Virus record (IMG/VR): IMGVR_UViG_3300010397_000087
Coordinates: 1-23,933 of that record
DNA length: 23,933 bases
Source of the DNA: a virus
Direction: 5' to 3' (one strand)
The notes below the pieces were generated by a model. It saw only the letters and a list, made by a program, of their open reading frames with translations, had not been told where the DNA came from and did not search any database. Position numbers and translations under genes: made by a program. Shown here in pieces: positions 7,818 through 14,298 of this stretch (position 1 is its first letter; each line of letters begins with the position of its first letter).

Positions 7818-8128
7818 AGCAGTATTTTTCTGAGTAAATTTTTAATAAGTCTTATTATAAAATTCTCTTTATCCGTTATCAATATTGGGACTTCCTCTTC
7901 TTCAACATCGCTCCATTGATCCTTCCTTTTATAGATATAAGTAATCCCAGTCCCTTTTATCGTGCCTGTGATTGTGTTGCCTTTTTCCTTAAGATTGAAT
8001 ACTGCGAGAAAGACCTGATCCAACATGACGGCATCGAGATTGACCGGACTGCGGAACTCCATCTCTCCGAAAGAATCCTCAACCGTATAGATGAATCCAT
8101 TTTCTTCTTTTTTCTCTAAGAATTGCAT
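7802..8128 (-). CDS. Unknown protein with basic amphipathic C-terminus
   Basis: A 108-residue protein not recognised. The middle is beta-rich (GNTITGTIKGTGITYIYKRK) and an acidic stretch (SDVEEEEVPI) is followed by a C-terminal helix rich in L, I, K and R (FIIRLIKNLLRKILLWLEK) that could bind a membrane surface. It overlaps the upstream glycosyltransferase gene by 13 nt and the YopX gene by 16 nt, so it is likely co-translated with them. A role in tethering the glycan machinery to the membrane is possible, but speculative. Confidence 0.65.
   Translation of the reverse strand: MQFLEKKEENGFIYTVEDSFGEMEFRSPVNLDAVMLDQVFLAVFNLKEKGNTITGTIKGTGITYIYKRKDQWSDVEEEEVPILITDKENFIIRLIKNLLRKILLWLEK
7854..7882 (-). 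promoter_or_regulatory. Candidate promoter before YopX
   Basis: Minus-strand TTGATA, 17-nt spacer, TATAAT (five of six and six of six). It lies inside the 3' end of the gene at 7802-8128, so a chance match in coding DNA is possible. It would serve the YopX gene (start 7817) and the next gene. Confidence 0.4.
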
Positions 8129-8895
8129 AGGCTTTCTCTGTACCGGATTATTCTGTTATCCCTGACTTCAACGACCTGTCCGTTTAAATACATCAGCCGC
8201 TTTACTCCGAGATCATTCAGGGCGTCTATCCAAAAATATTCTCTGTTCCGCAACTGCCGATATTCAGGCGTTTTCTCTTTTTTGTTATCAACTATTTTGA
8301 CATCATTCGTGAAAACTATAGGGTTCTTGACTCTGTAAAAGAAATGCTGATGTTCGATGAGTTTAAGCTTACTATTCCATTGTATATTATCAAAGACAGA
8401 TCTTTTAAAGAGTGCGAAATTAAGGACACAGCCGGTTCGCTTATAATGAACCCCTTTATGCTCCGTCCAATCATCTCCATCCGGTATTTGATAGATCGTG
8501 TCGCCTTCTCGCTTGAAATTAAATTCAAAGGAGAGTCTCGTACCATTCCTATAGACGCCTCCGCCGGCTATATCGGCCACCTCCATAAGCTCAAGCAGTT
8601 TTTCCACCTTCGTATCGGCCGTAAAAAGAAAATCATCTTCCAAGAGTAATTTATAAGGGAGATCCGTTTCTTTGACGAGAATATTTCGCGCGGCGGATAA
8701 CCCACAATCATACGGGAGCGGCAAAACTCTCAAATCATGGCGCGCCCAATTGTTATACAGTTCCGTATCAATCTCTTTGCTCTGATCGGCCACTGTCACT
8801 TTCGCGAATGGATAGAACGTGAAAATACTATCCAAGAGTTCTTGCAATAGCTCGTATCGGTCAATCGTCGTAATGATGAAATCTACGTTCTGCAT
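8116..8895 (-). CDS. Glycosyltransferase, GT-A fold (GT2/GT12-like), copy 1
   Basis: A 259-residue inverting-type sugar transferase. Key motifs are DCGLSAARN at 63-71 and the metal-binding EDDFLF at 86-91, followed by TKVEKLLELME; this combination is typical of GT12-like (beta-1,4-GalNAc transferase-like) and related GT2 enzymes. A later EHQHFF is a likely acceptor or catalytic region. The donor sugar cannot be told from sequence. No membrane segment is seen. It is paralogous to the enzyme at 9605-10381, with which it shares all three motifs. It overlaps the epimerase gene by 13 nt, so both are probably made together. Likely role: adding a sugar to a phage or cell-surface glycan. Confidence 0.85.
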   Translation of the reverse strand: MQNVDFIITTIDRYELLQELLDSIFTFYPFAKVTVADQSKEIDTELYNNWARHDLRVLPLPYDCGLSAARNILVKETDLPYKLLLEDDFLFTADTKVEKLLELMEVADIAGGGVYRNGTRLSFEFNFKREGDTIYQIPDGDDWTEHKGVHYKRTGCVLNFALFKRSVFDNIQWNSKLKLIEHQHFFYRVKNPIVFTNDVKIVDNKKEKTPEYRQLRNREYFWIDALNDLGVKRLMYLNGQVVEVRDNRIIRYRESLCNS

Positions 8896-9608
8896 TTTTC
8901 TTTTATGTATTGGATTACATCTATTTTATGAACCCAATCCGGCGTTGTGTTTTCCAAAACTGATCGCTGTATTTCTCCATTCCGCGCCGGTTCAAACACA
9001 ACTTCCTTCCCTGTTGCTACAGCGAGATCGAGTATATGCAATCCTTTCTTGCTGCCGCAATCATAGACGCCTTTCGGCCAATTCTTTGCTAAGATGAAGG
9101 CCTCAACGATATCGTCAACATGCACGAAATCTCTTATAGCTGTTCCTTTGCCGTAAATAACGCACTTGCTTCCGCGAATGAAGTTATCGACAACGCCCAC
9201 CGGCTTATCTCCAAAAATACTTGAAAGCCTTAGAATAACGTAATCGTTACAGAGCATTTTTATATACTCTTCAGCAATTTTCTTGCTCAAACCATACGGA
9301 CTCTTCGGCTCCAAAGAAGCGGCCGAAGCCGGAAAAATCAACCGAGCCTCATACTTGTTTGCAATCTCAATCGCCTTGAGTGTTCCGAGAATATTCTGTC
9401 GCGCGTCATTAATTGGATCTTCATCTGACGGAACCGCGCCGGCTTGTCCGGCCATATGATAAATGATGTCTGGTTTACCCTTCGGCATATATGTCAGAAC
9501 ATCTCTCCCTATTTTCAAATCGCATTCTTCAATGGATTCATCAAAAAGCAAGCCTCTGCTTTTCAGCCTCGATCCTATATAGCCATGACTGCCGGTAATA
9601 TAAATCAT
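8883..9608 (-). CDS. NAD-dependent sugar epimerase/dehydratase (extended SDR)
   Basis: A 241-residue short-chain dehydrogenase acting on a nucleotide sugar. The NAD-binding loop TGSHGYIG is at 5-12, the Ser region PASAAS at 94-99 and the catalytic Tyr/Lys pair Y105-G-L-S-K109. IRDFVHVDDIVEAF is the usual C-terminal substrate-side motif of UDP-glucose 4-epimerase and dTDP-rhamnose enzymes. It is shorter than most of the family (310-340 residues), with a trimmed C-terminus. It overlaps the upstream glycosyltransferase as ATGA and the downstream one by 13 nt, so it probably supplies one of them with its donor sugar. Confidence 0.87.
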   Translation of the reverse strand: MIYITGSHGYIGSRLKSRGLLFDESIEECDLKIGRDVLTYMPKGKPDIIYHMAGQAGAVPSDEDPINDARQNILGTLKAIEIANKYEARLIFPASAASLEPKSPYGLSKKIAEEYIKMLCNDYVILRLSSIFGDKPVGVVDNFIRGSKCVIYGKGTAIRDFVHVDDIVEAFILAKNWPKGVYDCGSKKGLHILDLAVATGKEVVFEPARNGEIQRSVLENTTPDWVHKIDVIQYIKEKCRT

Positions 9609-10381
9609 AGAGAATCTCTTACACCGCTTATGGTTATCGAATAATCTATTCCGAGTGATTTAAAATAATATTCTTTATCCTGCCGTCTCATCCGATAGAA
9701 CCGGTATTCATTCGTCACCGGATAATTTTGGAACTTATGCAAAACGAGCGGATCAGGACTGAAAGCAACTTTCGCTTTCTTTTTCTTCAGATTGACAAAG
9801 AAGTGATGGTGCTCATACGCCACCTTGATATTCTCGTCCCACTTATATTTCTCCAAAATACGCTTCCTCGCGACAAAGTAATTGAATATCAAATCGCATT
9901 TCTCGAATCTTAAGCCGCTCTTTTCCTCTCTCTTGGTTATCGAATCGGGGTTCTTAATTGGATCTGTCCGAATGAACTTACTCTTTATTTTTATAAAGCC
10001 CTGATAATTCCTGACTTTGGCGTCTTGAATTATCCTTCCGCCGATAACGTCAAAATCCGTATTCTTCAAGAACTCGAGCATCTGATCTACCTTAGCCCTT
10101 TCGTCATAGAGAAAATCATCATCTCCGACAAGAACATATTCCGTATCAACCAATTCAATGAGCTTGTTCCTTGAGGCTCCGACACCACAATCGAAGGGAA
10201 GCTCTACATACGTCGCCCCGTATTTTTCACAAACCTTTACGACGCCCCTACTAGGTTTATCTTTTATTTGCTCTCCCACCATTATCTTTATGTTCGGATA
10301 GTTCCTTCTCAACGATTTAACACAGCCGATCGTATACTCCGGCCGCATAAAACTGACGACAATTGCAGTGAGATTCTTCAT
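9605..10381 (-). CDS. Glycosyltransferase, GT-A fold (GT2/GT12-like), copy 2
   Basis: A 258-residue sugar transferase, paralogue of the one at 8116-8895. It has DCGVGASRN at 64-72, DDDFLY at 87-92, AKVDQMLEFL just after, and YEHHHFF further on, aligning motif for motif with the other copy. DDD is the metal and nucleotide-sugar site. The two copies are clearly diverged, so they likely make different linkages. Start and stop overlap neighbours by ATGA on both sides, placing it firmly in the cassette. The acceptor is unknown; no membrane segment or signal peptide is visible. Confidence 0.85.
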   Translation of the reverse strand: MKNLTAIVVSFMRPEYTIGCVKSLRRNYPNIKIMVGEQIKDKPSRGVVKVCEKYGATYVELPFDCGVGASRNKLIELVDTEYVLVGDDDFLYDERAKVDQMLEFLKNTDFDVIGGRIIQDAKVRNYQGFIKIKSKFIRTDPIKNPDSITKREEKSGLRFEKCDLIFNYFVARKRILEKYKWDENIKVAYEHHHFFVNLKKKKAKVAFSPDPLVLHKFQNYPVTNEYRFYRMRRQDKEYYFKSLGIDYSITISGVRDSL

Positions 10382-10959
10382 AATTCTGATGGAAAGATGA
10401 ATGCGTGACCCTGAGCAAGCTTTTCGATAACCATTGCTTCAAATTCTTCGAGACTGAAATCATGAGCGAAAGGATGAAGCTGAATAACGCTTTCACCGTC
10501 AATATTGATAATCCGCTTTCCTATCTGCTCAATTTCCTTTCTGTTATGAGCCTCTGGCGTGTAGTAAATGTTTTTAATAAGGCTGTAATCTTTCAAGAAA
10601 TCAAGCGCTCTCTGATCGCAAGCATTCGCCGGAAACCCGATCGTCTCAATCTGTACGCCCAGGCGTTCCAATACGATCTGATCCGTTCGCGAGATGCTTT
10701 CCTTCTGATATTCATCACTTGTTTTGTAAAACTCTTTCACCGGCTTCCCTACTACATGCCAAAAGGAATGGTTGAATACCTCAACGAGATCTTTATTCTC
10801 TTTTAAGAAATCAATGGCCTCTTTATTCGCGGTAGTGATGCCGGCTCCGACAACGCCCAGAGAGATCTTTATATTGCGCCTAAGAACAACGTCAAAAAAG
10901 AGCTTTTCTCTCTCCCAATCTTTTCCCCAAAAATCATCACATTTGAGAATTATATTCAT
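10378..10959 (-). CDS. Polysaccharide deacetylase-like protein
   Basis: A 193-residue protein with features of the NodB/carbohydrate esterase 4 fold: an Asp pair early on (ILKCDDFWG, D8-D9), a His-based metal motif (FNHSFWH, H64 and H68), a turn TIGFPANACDQRAL that resembles the conserved 'F..P.G' motif, and a terminal QLHPFAHDF. Such enzymes remove N- or O-acetyl groups from glycans. It is shorter than many CE4 domains and the match is by motif only. The start ATG at 10959 overlaps the methyltransferase stop as ATGA; the TTG at 10974 is rejected. It sits between methyltransferase and glycosyltransferase, fitting a glycan-editing step. Confidence 0.68.
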   Translation of the reverse strand: MNIILKCDDFWGKDWEREKLFFDVVLRRNIKISLGVVGAGITTANKEAIDFLKENKDLVEVFNHSFWHVVGKPVKEFYKTSDEYQKESISRTDQIVLERLGVQIETIGFPANACDQRALDFLKDYSLIKNIYYTPEAHNRKEIEQIGKRIINIDGESVIQLHPFAHDFSLEEFEAMVIEKLAQGHAFIFPSEL

Positions 10960-11483
10960 ATCGTTTTGTACCAAACACGTTGATTTTTATTAGCTTCCGG
11001 CAAGAGCTCATCAACTGCTTTTTTCACTCCAGGATGAACATCGGTATAATCGTCTCCGCAAATCACCTTTTGCGCTCTCGTACTCCACATTTCGATATCC
11101 TTTTTTACGTCTTCATATTCGTGAGATCCGTCGATGAAAACTAAATCTACCTTCTGAGGATCGGATAGAGAAGTAAATACCTCCTCGGAAGTACCCCTCA
11201 AAACAGCGATCCTCTTCTCTATACCGAGTTCTTTCATATTGAACACAAATTGCTCATAAAGCGTTGGAAGTCTTTTTTGAACCTCTGCACTAGCGTTTAT
11301 ATCCTTAGATCCCTCAAACGTATCAATTGAAATGACAACACAACCTTGCTCCACAAAAAACTTCGTTGACTTGCCAAGAAAACAACCTATCTCAATGACG
11401 GTTTTTACATCGTTCTCTTTGATAAGTTTTTTCAGCGTTTCCTCATTCTCTTCCGGAAACCAGCCGTATAAATCGAGTTCCAT
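10956..11483 (-). CDS. SAM-dependent class I methyltransferase
   Basis: A 175-residue Rossmann methyltransferase (Methyltransf_24 type). The SAM-binding motif VIEIGCFLGKST comes after the first helix, the acidic post-strand residue is in ISIDTFEG, and DLVFIDGSHEYEDVKKDIEMW is the very typical late motif of this family, often found in glycan and O-methylation loci. Start ATG 11483 (MELDLYGWFPE) is chosen over an upstream codon at 11513 because the latter would overlap the preceding gene. Its place in the cassette suggests methylation of a sugar or polyol phosphate; nothing indicates DNA as a substrate. Confidence 0.85.
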   Translation of the reverse strand: MELDLYGWFPEENEETLKKLIKENDVKTVIEIGCFLGKSTKFFVEQGCVVISIDTFEGSKDINASAEVQKRLPTLYEQFVFNMKELGIEKRIAVLRGTSEEVFTSLSDPQKVDLVFIDGSHEYEDVKKDIEMWSTRAQKVICGDDYTDVHPGVKKAVDELLPEANKNQRVWYKTI

Positions 11484-11493
11484 ACTGTTCACT

Positions 11494-11808
11494 TTAAAAA
11501 TCTTCCAAATCAACTGTCTGACCGGCCATATCGTGCGTGCTATCGCTTAGAAATTCAATCTTGCCGTTAGTAACATACGAATGACATATATGACAGAACT
11601 TTCGTTCTTTCTTGCACATCTCACAATCTTCTTTTGTTTTTCCTTCAGCATAATGTCCTGACCTGACCAGTAATGATGGGCTGATCGTCGGATTTTCCAT
11701 GTCACCATTGAATTGCCAAATAGTGTCGTTAAACCAATGGCCGCACTTGCACGCCGGACAGAACAACATGAATTTCCCTGGCTCGTTTTCTACTTTGTGT
11801 ATTTTCAT
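11494..11808 (-). CDS. DUF6527-like zinc-binding phage protein
   Basis: A 104-residue protein with CPACKCGHWF near the N-terminus, CEMCKKERKFCHICH in the middle, and a terminal GKIEFLSDSTHDMAGQTVDL. These features match a phage protein family I know as DUF6527, often mislabelled as ammonia monooxygenase. The cysteine pairs would bind one or two zinc ions. Function is unknown. The start ATG at 11808 directly follows the TagD stop (TAA at 11811); the frame is open upstream to 11898, but that would overlap TagD. Its presence inside the sugar cassette is odd and may be chance. Confidence 0.78.
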   Translation of the reverse strand: MKIHKVENEPGKFMLFCPACKCGHWFNDTIWQFNGDMENPTISPSLLVRSGHYAEGKTKEDCEMCKKERKFCHICHSYVTNGKIEFLSDSTHDMAGQTVDLEDF

Positions 11809-11810
11809 TT

Positions 11811-12182
11811 TTATAAATCTACTTTTAATAACGTCGATGAAATCCCCTCTGTTCTCGGAAAGTATATGCAATTGTAATTGTCGAACTTTCCTTTCCAATC
11901 ACTCCCCATTACCATTTGCGCGCCGTACTTTTTAAGATCTCTTCCCTTTTGACTCCAATTCCGCTCCGGTATGATTTCGTCGATATATTTTATCGATTCC
12001 AGAACTTCCTTTCGCTGTAAGTATGTTTGAATCGACTTCTTGCCCTTGAGAGCATTGAACTTGTCCGTAGATAGAGCAACTATCAAATAATCACATCTTT
12101 TCTTCGCTCTTTTTAAAAGTCTGGCATGACCATAGTGAAAGAGATCGAATGTTCCGTAAGTGATAATCACTCTATCTTTCAT
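11811..12182 (-). CDS. tagD: Glycerol-3-phosphate cytidylyltransferase
   Basis: A 123-residue nucleotidyltransferase that makes CDP-glycerol (or a related CDP-activated compound) from CTP and a phosphorylated alcohol. It has GTFDLFHYGH at 10-19 with the HxGH signature at 16-19 and RTEGISST at 110-117, the two key sites of the TagD family; length is close to the family's 125-130. In bacteria this enzyme supplies teichoic acid synthesis. The start overlaps the LicD stop as ATGA, so the two proteins should be made together, and the CDP-linked product is a plausible donor for that LicD enzyme. Exact substrate (glycerol, ethanolamine or other phosphate) cannot be read from the sequence. Confidence 0.9.
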   Translation of the reverse strand: MKDRVIITYGTFDLFHYGHARLLKRAKKRCDYLIVALSTDKFNALKGKKSIQTYLQRKEVLESIKYIDEIIPERNWSQKGRDLKKYGAQMVMGSDWKGKFDNYNCIYFPRTEGISSTLLKVDL

Positions 12183-12748
12183 AGAAACTTTCCTTCAGAT
12201 ATAAGATTCTTTGGATCTCTCGCCCAATCCCATTTCTTTACTGGAACCCTCCATTCCTTGCCATATTTCGCTTCCAAAACGCCTTCCGGATCAGAGGGGA
12301 TACGAAACAGAAGTCCCCTGAACAATCTTCCGTCTAAGGAGTCAAAATGCTTCCGATCATACTCATACGTCAAAATATCGTTAGGAAGAGTCCTACCGCC
12401 ATTTAAAAAAGCATTAAACCTGATCTTCTCACCTACTTTGTAGTAGAAAAAAAAGTCAATCTTAATGCCATCGCGATACCACGCTGCTTCAAAATGCCGT
12501 CCGAATGTACCAAAGCTATGATAGAGAATAAAACCGTGCTTCATCATTTCAAGAACGACTTTAGAAAAGGTTTCAAAATCCCATTCTTCCATGAATACGC
12601 CGAGATCTAAATCGGTATCGTGTCCGATGAAATCATTTTCTCTCACCACTCCAAGCAAAGTTCCATCAATAAGAAAATTCGTAAGTCCGAATTTATCCAG
12701 GACAACTGTAGCGTCTACAAGATTTCTAAAAGCTTTAGCATTATCCAT
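12179..12748 (-). CDS. LicD-family phosphotransferase
   Basis: A 189-residue member of the LicD/fukutin-related nucleotidyltransferase-like group, which moves phosphocholine or a polyol phosphate from a CDP carrier onto a sugar. The signature is FLIDGTLLGVVRENDFIGHD at 25-44 followed by TDLDLGVF, with the D44-x-D46-x-D48 metal site. The start at 12748 is supported by GAGGAA 9 nt upstream, one of the few good ribosome sites here. It lies 4 nt after the DUF1617-like gene and overlaps TagD by ATGA. LicD proteins often decorate glycans, so it is probably the final transferase of a TagD-LicD pair. Confidence 0.85.
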   Translation of the reverse strand: MDNAKAFRNLVDATVVLDKFGLTNFLIDGTLLGVVRENDFIGHDTDLDLGVFMEEWDFETFSKVVLEMMKHGFILYHSFGTFGRHFEAAWYRDGIKIDFFFYYKVGEKIRFNAFLNGGRTLPNDILTYEYDRKHFDSLDGRLFRGLLFRIPSDPEGVLEAKYGKEWRVPVKKWDWARDPKNLISEGKFL

Positions 12749-12752
12749 AGTC

Positions 12753-13112
12753 TTATTCCTCAATAAGATCGAATATTCCTGATAATTGTCCGGCGGTTAT
12801 TTCGGCCGGAATATCTTCTCTTCTTACTTTGTGCAAGGTCACATCGTTTTCTATCTTCATGAGCTCCTCGTATTCCTCGTTGAATTTCGTCAGATTAACC
12901 ATCTCAATCTTGCCGTCCTTGATAATCATTTCTCCCTTCGCATCTTTTTGGGCATGCTCCTTTTGGAGCTTCATGATGGTTTCCTGAACCGCCTCGAGTT
13001 CTTTAGCAATGTTTTTCAGGTTCTTCGAAATGGCGTAAGCGAATTTAACGCCTTTAAGATCGCCGCATTCGCGGATTGCCATCGACAACTCAATGAGTTT
13101 TCTATTTTGCAT
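12753..13112 (-). CDS. DUF1617-like phage protein
   Basis: A 119-residue, mostly helical protein. The layout, an N-terminal helix (AIRECGDLKGVKFAYAISKN), a charged middle helix, then KDAKGEMIIKDGKIEMVN and a conserved-looking LTKFNEEYEELMKIENDV, recalls DUF1617 proteins of phages of Gram-positive bacteria; this match is from memory and only moderate. Function unknown. It is the first gene after the promoter-leader-terminator module at 13.2 kb and has a further hairpin (13126-13163) in its leader. LicD follows 4 nt downstream. Confidence 0.6.
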   Translation of the reverse strand: MQNRKLIELSMAIRECGDLKGVKFAYAISKNLKNIAKELEAVQETIMKLQKEHAQKDAKGEMIIKDGKIEMVNLTKFNEEYEELMKIENDVTLHKVRREDIPAEITAGQLSGIFDLIEE

Positions 13113-13125
13113 AAAGTATTTATCC

Positions 13126-13163
13126 TTGTGCTGAACCCAACTTGCAAGAAAGGTTCAGCGCAA
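13126..13163 (-). promoter_or_regulatory. Leader hairpin before the DUF1617-like gene
   Basis: GCTGAACC pairs perfectly with GGTTCAGC (13159-13152 with 13137-13130), extended by three more pairs past a mismatch; the 14-nt loop holds the palindrome CTTGCAAG. No U-run follows. It lies between the terminator and the start codon at 13112 and could control translation or RNA processing. Confidence 0.5.
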
Positions 13164-13188
13164 GAATTGCAAGTTAATTATTTTCTAC

Positions 13189-13226
13189 AAAAAAAAGAGA
13201 CACTCCCCTTGATGGGTAAGTGCCTC
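13189..13226 (-). terminator. Intrinsic terminator before the glycan cassette
   Basis: Minus-strand GAGGCACT pairs with AGTGTCTC (one G-U pair), with inner CCC/GGG pairs, followed by eight U residues. It lies about 35 nt downstream of a strong promoter, so it would stop most transcripts from it unless it is read through. Confidence 0.8.
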
Positions 13227-13247
13227 GTTTGATACGTCAGCGGTATT
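13222..13247 (-). repeat. 26-nt leader element, copy 1
   Basis: Identical over all 26 nt to 6995-7020. On the minus strand it runs from AATACCGCTGACG to the GAGGC that opens the terminator stem. It begins about 11 nt after the -10 box, so it would be at the very 5' end of the RNA. Confidence 0.9.
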
Positions 13248-13258
13248 CAATTAAAATC

Positions 13259-13287
13259 ATTATACAACTTTTCTAAAGTATGGTCAA
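13259..13287 (-). promoter_or_regulatory. Strong promoter for the glycan cassette
   Basis: Minus-strand TTGACC, 17-nt spacer, TATAAT: five of six and six of six matches with ideal spacing, in an intergenic gap just after the gene at 13284-13535. It is the best promoter in the window and reads into the leader element and terminator. Confidence 0.75.
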
Positions 13288-13535
13288 ATTCTTATCTTCC
13301 TACTTTGTTTAAAAACCGGCATTGCCCCATCAATGAGTTCTACATTTCCAAATCCCGAAGCGAGCATCTCCTCAAAAGCGTTCTTCATCTCGTACGGTAA
13401 GGGGTTTCTTCTCCAACGGATATCATCGACAAAGAAATGACCGTCTTCCTTAATCTTGATATTGAATTCTCCGAGCCCATGATCACAAGCTTCATCGAGT
13501 GCCTGATGGAGTCGCGCTCTCTTTTCTTCCGTCAT
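13284..13535 (-). CDS. Unknown small protein
   Basis: An 83-residue protein (MTEEKRARLHQALDEACDHGLGEFNIKI...) with a helix, a beta hairpin (HFFVDDIRWRRNPL) and a helix. No recognised family, no cysteine motif and no membrane segment. It is the last gene of the upstream small-gene cluster, with the -35 box of the strong promoter touching its stop codon. Confidence 0.65.
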   Translation of the reverse strand: MTEEKRARLHQALDEACDHGLGEFNIKIKEDGHFFVDDIRWRRNPLPYEMKNAFEEMLASGFGNVELIDGAMPVFKQSRKIRI

Positions 13536-13547
13536 AATATTTGTGTT

Positions 13548-13757
13548 TTACTTTATTTTTTCTAACATCTCGTCTATCTTGGCCTTCAGTTGAAGAAGAT
13601 TATCTATCTCCATGACTTCTCCGAAAGTAAGCTCATCGCCGTCTCTCCCCCTTCTGATTCGAATTGTTTCCTCGAATAGGAGTTCACTGACTTTTGACCA
13701 GTCTTTCATCAAGACTTTTGCCATTGGACAGGATTCACAAGCGCGTATTATACTCAT
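13548..13757 (-). CDS. Unknown small protein
   Basis: A 69-residue protein with ACESCPMA near the start, which gives a single CxxC, and a helical end (EVMEIDNLLQLKAKIDEMLEKIK). No family recognised. It lies 12 nt before the next gene in the same small-gene cluster; the sequence looks protein-like and the spacing fits. Confidence 0.6.
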   Translation of the reverse strand: MSIIRACESCPMAKVLMKDWSKVSELLFEETIRIRRGRDGDELTFGEVMEIDNLLQLKAKIDEMLEKIK

Positions 13758-13766
13758 AGTTTTGTT

Positions 13767-14009
13767 TTACGGATTGGAGATTATTTCCTTATCACAAATA
13801 GTCACCCGATAATAGTAGGCCGGATGATACTGTTGAATAAACATCTTTCCTATCCACACAGGCGTATAGCGAGCGTCTTGATATCTTATTTCTTCATGAC
13901 TTTTAACACATTCGTATCTTGGTAACTTGTATATTACCCATCCCATCAGAATGGACATACATAGTAAAAAAACAAGTAAACTATATTTTATTTTATAATC
14001 AATATTCAT
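13767..14009 (-). CDS. Small single-pass membrane protein
   Basis: About 80 residues. From the chosen ATG at 14009 (MNIDYKIKYS) a hydrophobic segment LLVFLLCMSILMGWVIY follows directly, so it is probably inserted as a signal anchor, with the soluble part (HEEIRYQDARYTPVWIGKMF) outside. The frame is open to 14042, but that would overlap the gene at 14011-14112. Function unknown; small inner-membrane proteins in phages include spanin, holin or exclusion proteins, and no feature decides here. Confidence 0.55.
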   Translation of the reverse strand: MNIDYKIKYSLLVFLLCMSILMGWVIYKLPRYECVKSHEEIRYQDARYTPVWIGKMFIQQYHPAYYYRVTICDKEIISNP

Positions 14010-14010
14010 A

Positions 14011-14112
14011 TTATTTATCATCACGTCCGGCATTAAATCCAATAACTGCTCCGGTAAAAAAGACTATTACCGTATAACATATTCCTAAAAGTGCTGCTAA
14101 GATAATTTCCAT
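14011..14112 (-). CDS. Tiny membrane protein
   Basis: A 33-residue protein, mostly one transmembrane segment (IILAALLGICYTVIVFFTGAV) ending GFNAGRDDK. It starts at the ATG at 14112, with AAGGCAGG just upstream, and fills the gap between two other small genes exactly. The clean hydrophobic profile and neat spacing support it as real. Function unknown. Confidence 0.55.
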   Translation of the reverse strand: MEIILAALLGICYTVIVFFTGAVIGFNAGRDDK

Positions 14113-14121
14113 AAACCTGCC

Positions 14122-14292
14122 TTAGTGAATTATTTTTGGTTCGATGTGCGAGTGCCTACAATCCGGACAGAGCATGTCCCAGGGGATGCCTGAAACGCTC
14201 AGTTTACTACTCAAATACCATCCGGAATCCCTCGCCTCTTCAAATGATTCAGGAGCTTCCCTGTTGCATTCATCGCAATGTAGAACATTCAT
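14122..14292 (-). CDS. Small zinc-ribbon protein
   Basis: A 56-residue protein with two CxxC pairs: HCDECN near the N-terminus and LCPDCRHSH near the C-terminus, a classic zinc ribbon. The stretch between (EAPESFEEARDSGWYLSS) is soluble. It lies 9 nt before the tiny membrane protein gene and 6 nt after the gene at 14299. Such proteins often bind nucleic acid or proteins; no partner can be named. Confidence 0.65.
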   Translation of the reverse strand: MNVLHCDECNREAPESFEEARDSGWYLSSKLSVSGIPWDMLCPDCRHSHIEPKIIH

Positions 14293-14298
14293 ATGATT

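Noticed and set aside
8116-12748. DNA hypermodification by the sugar genes
   Set aside because: No base-modifying enzyme (hydroxymethylase, thymidylate-synthase-like or similar) is present to create an acceptor on DNA.
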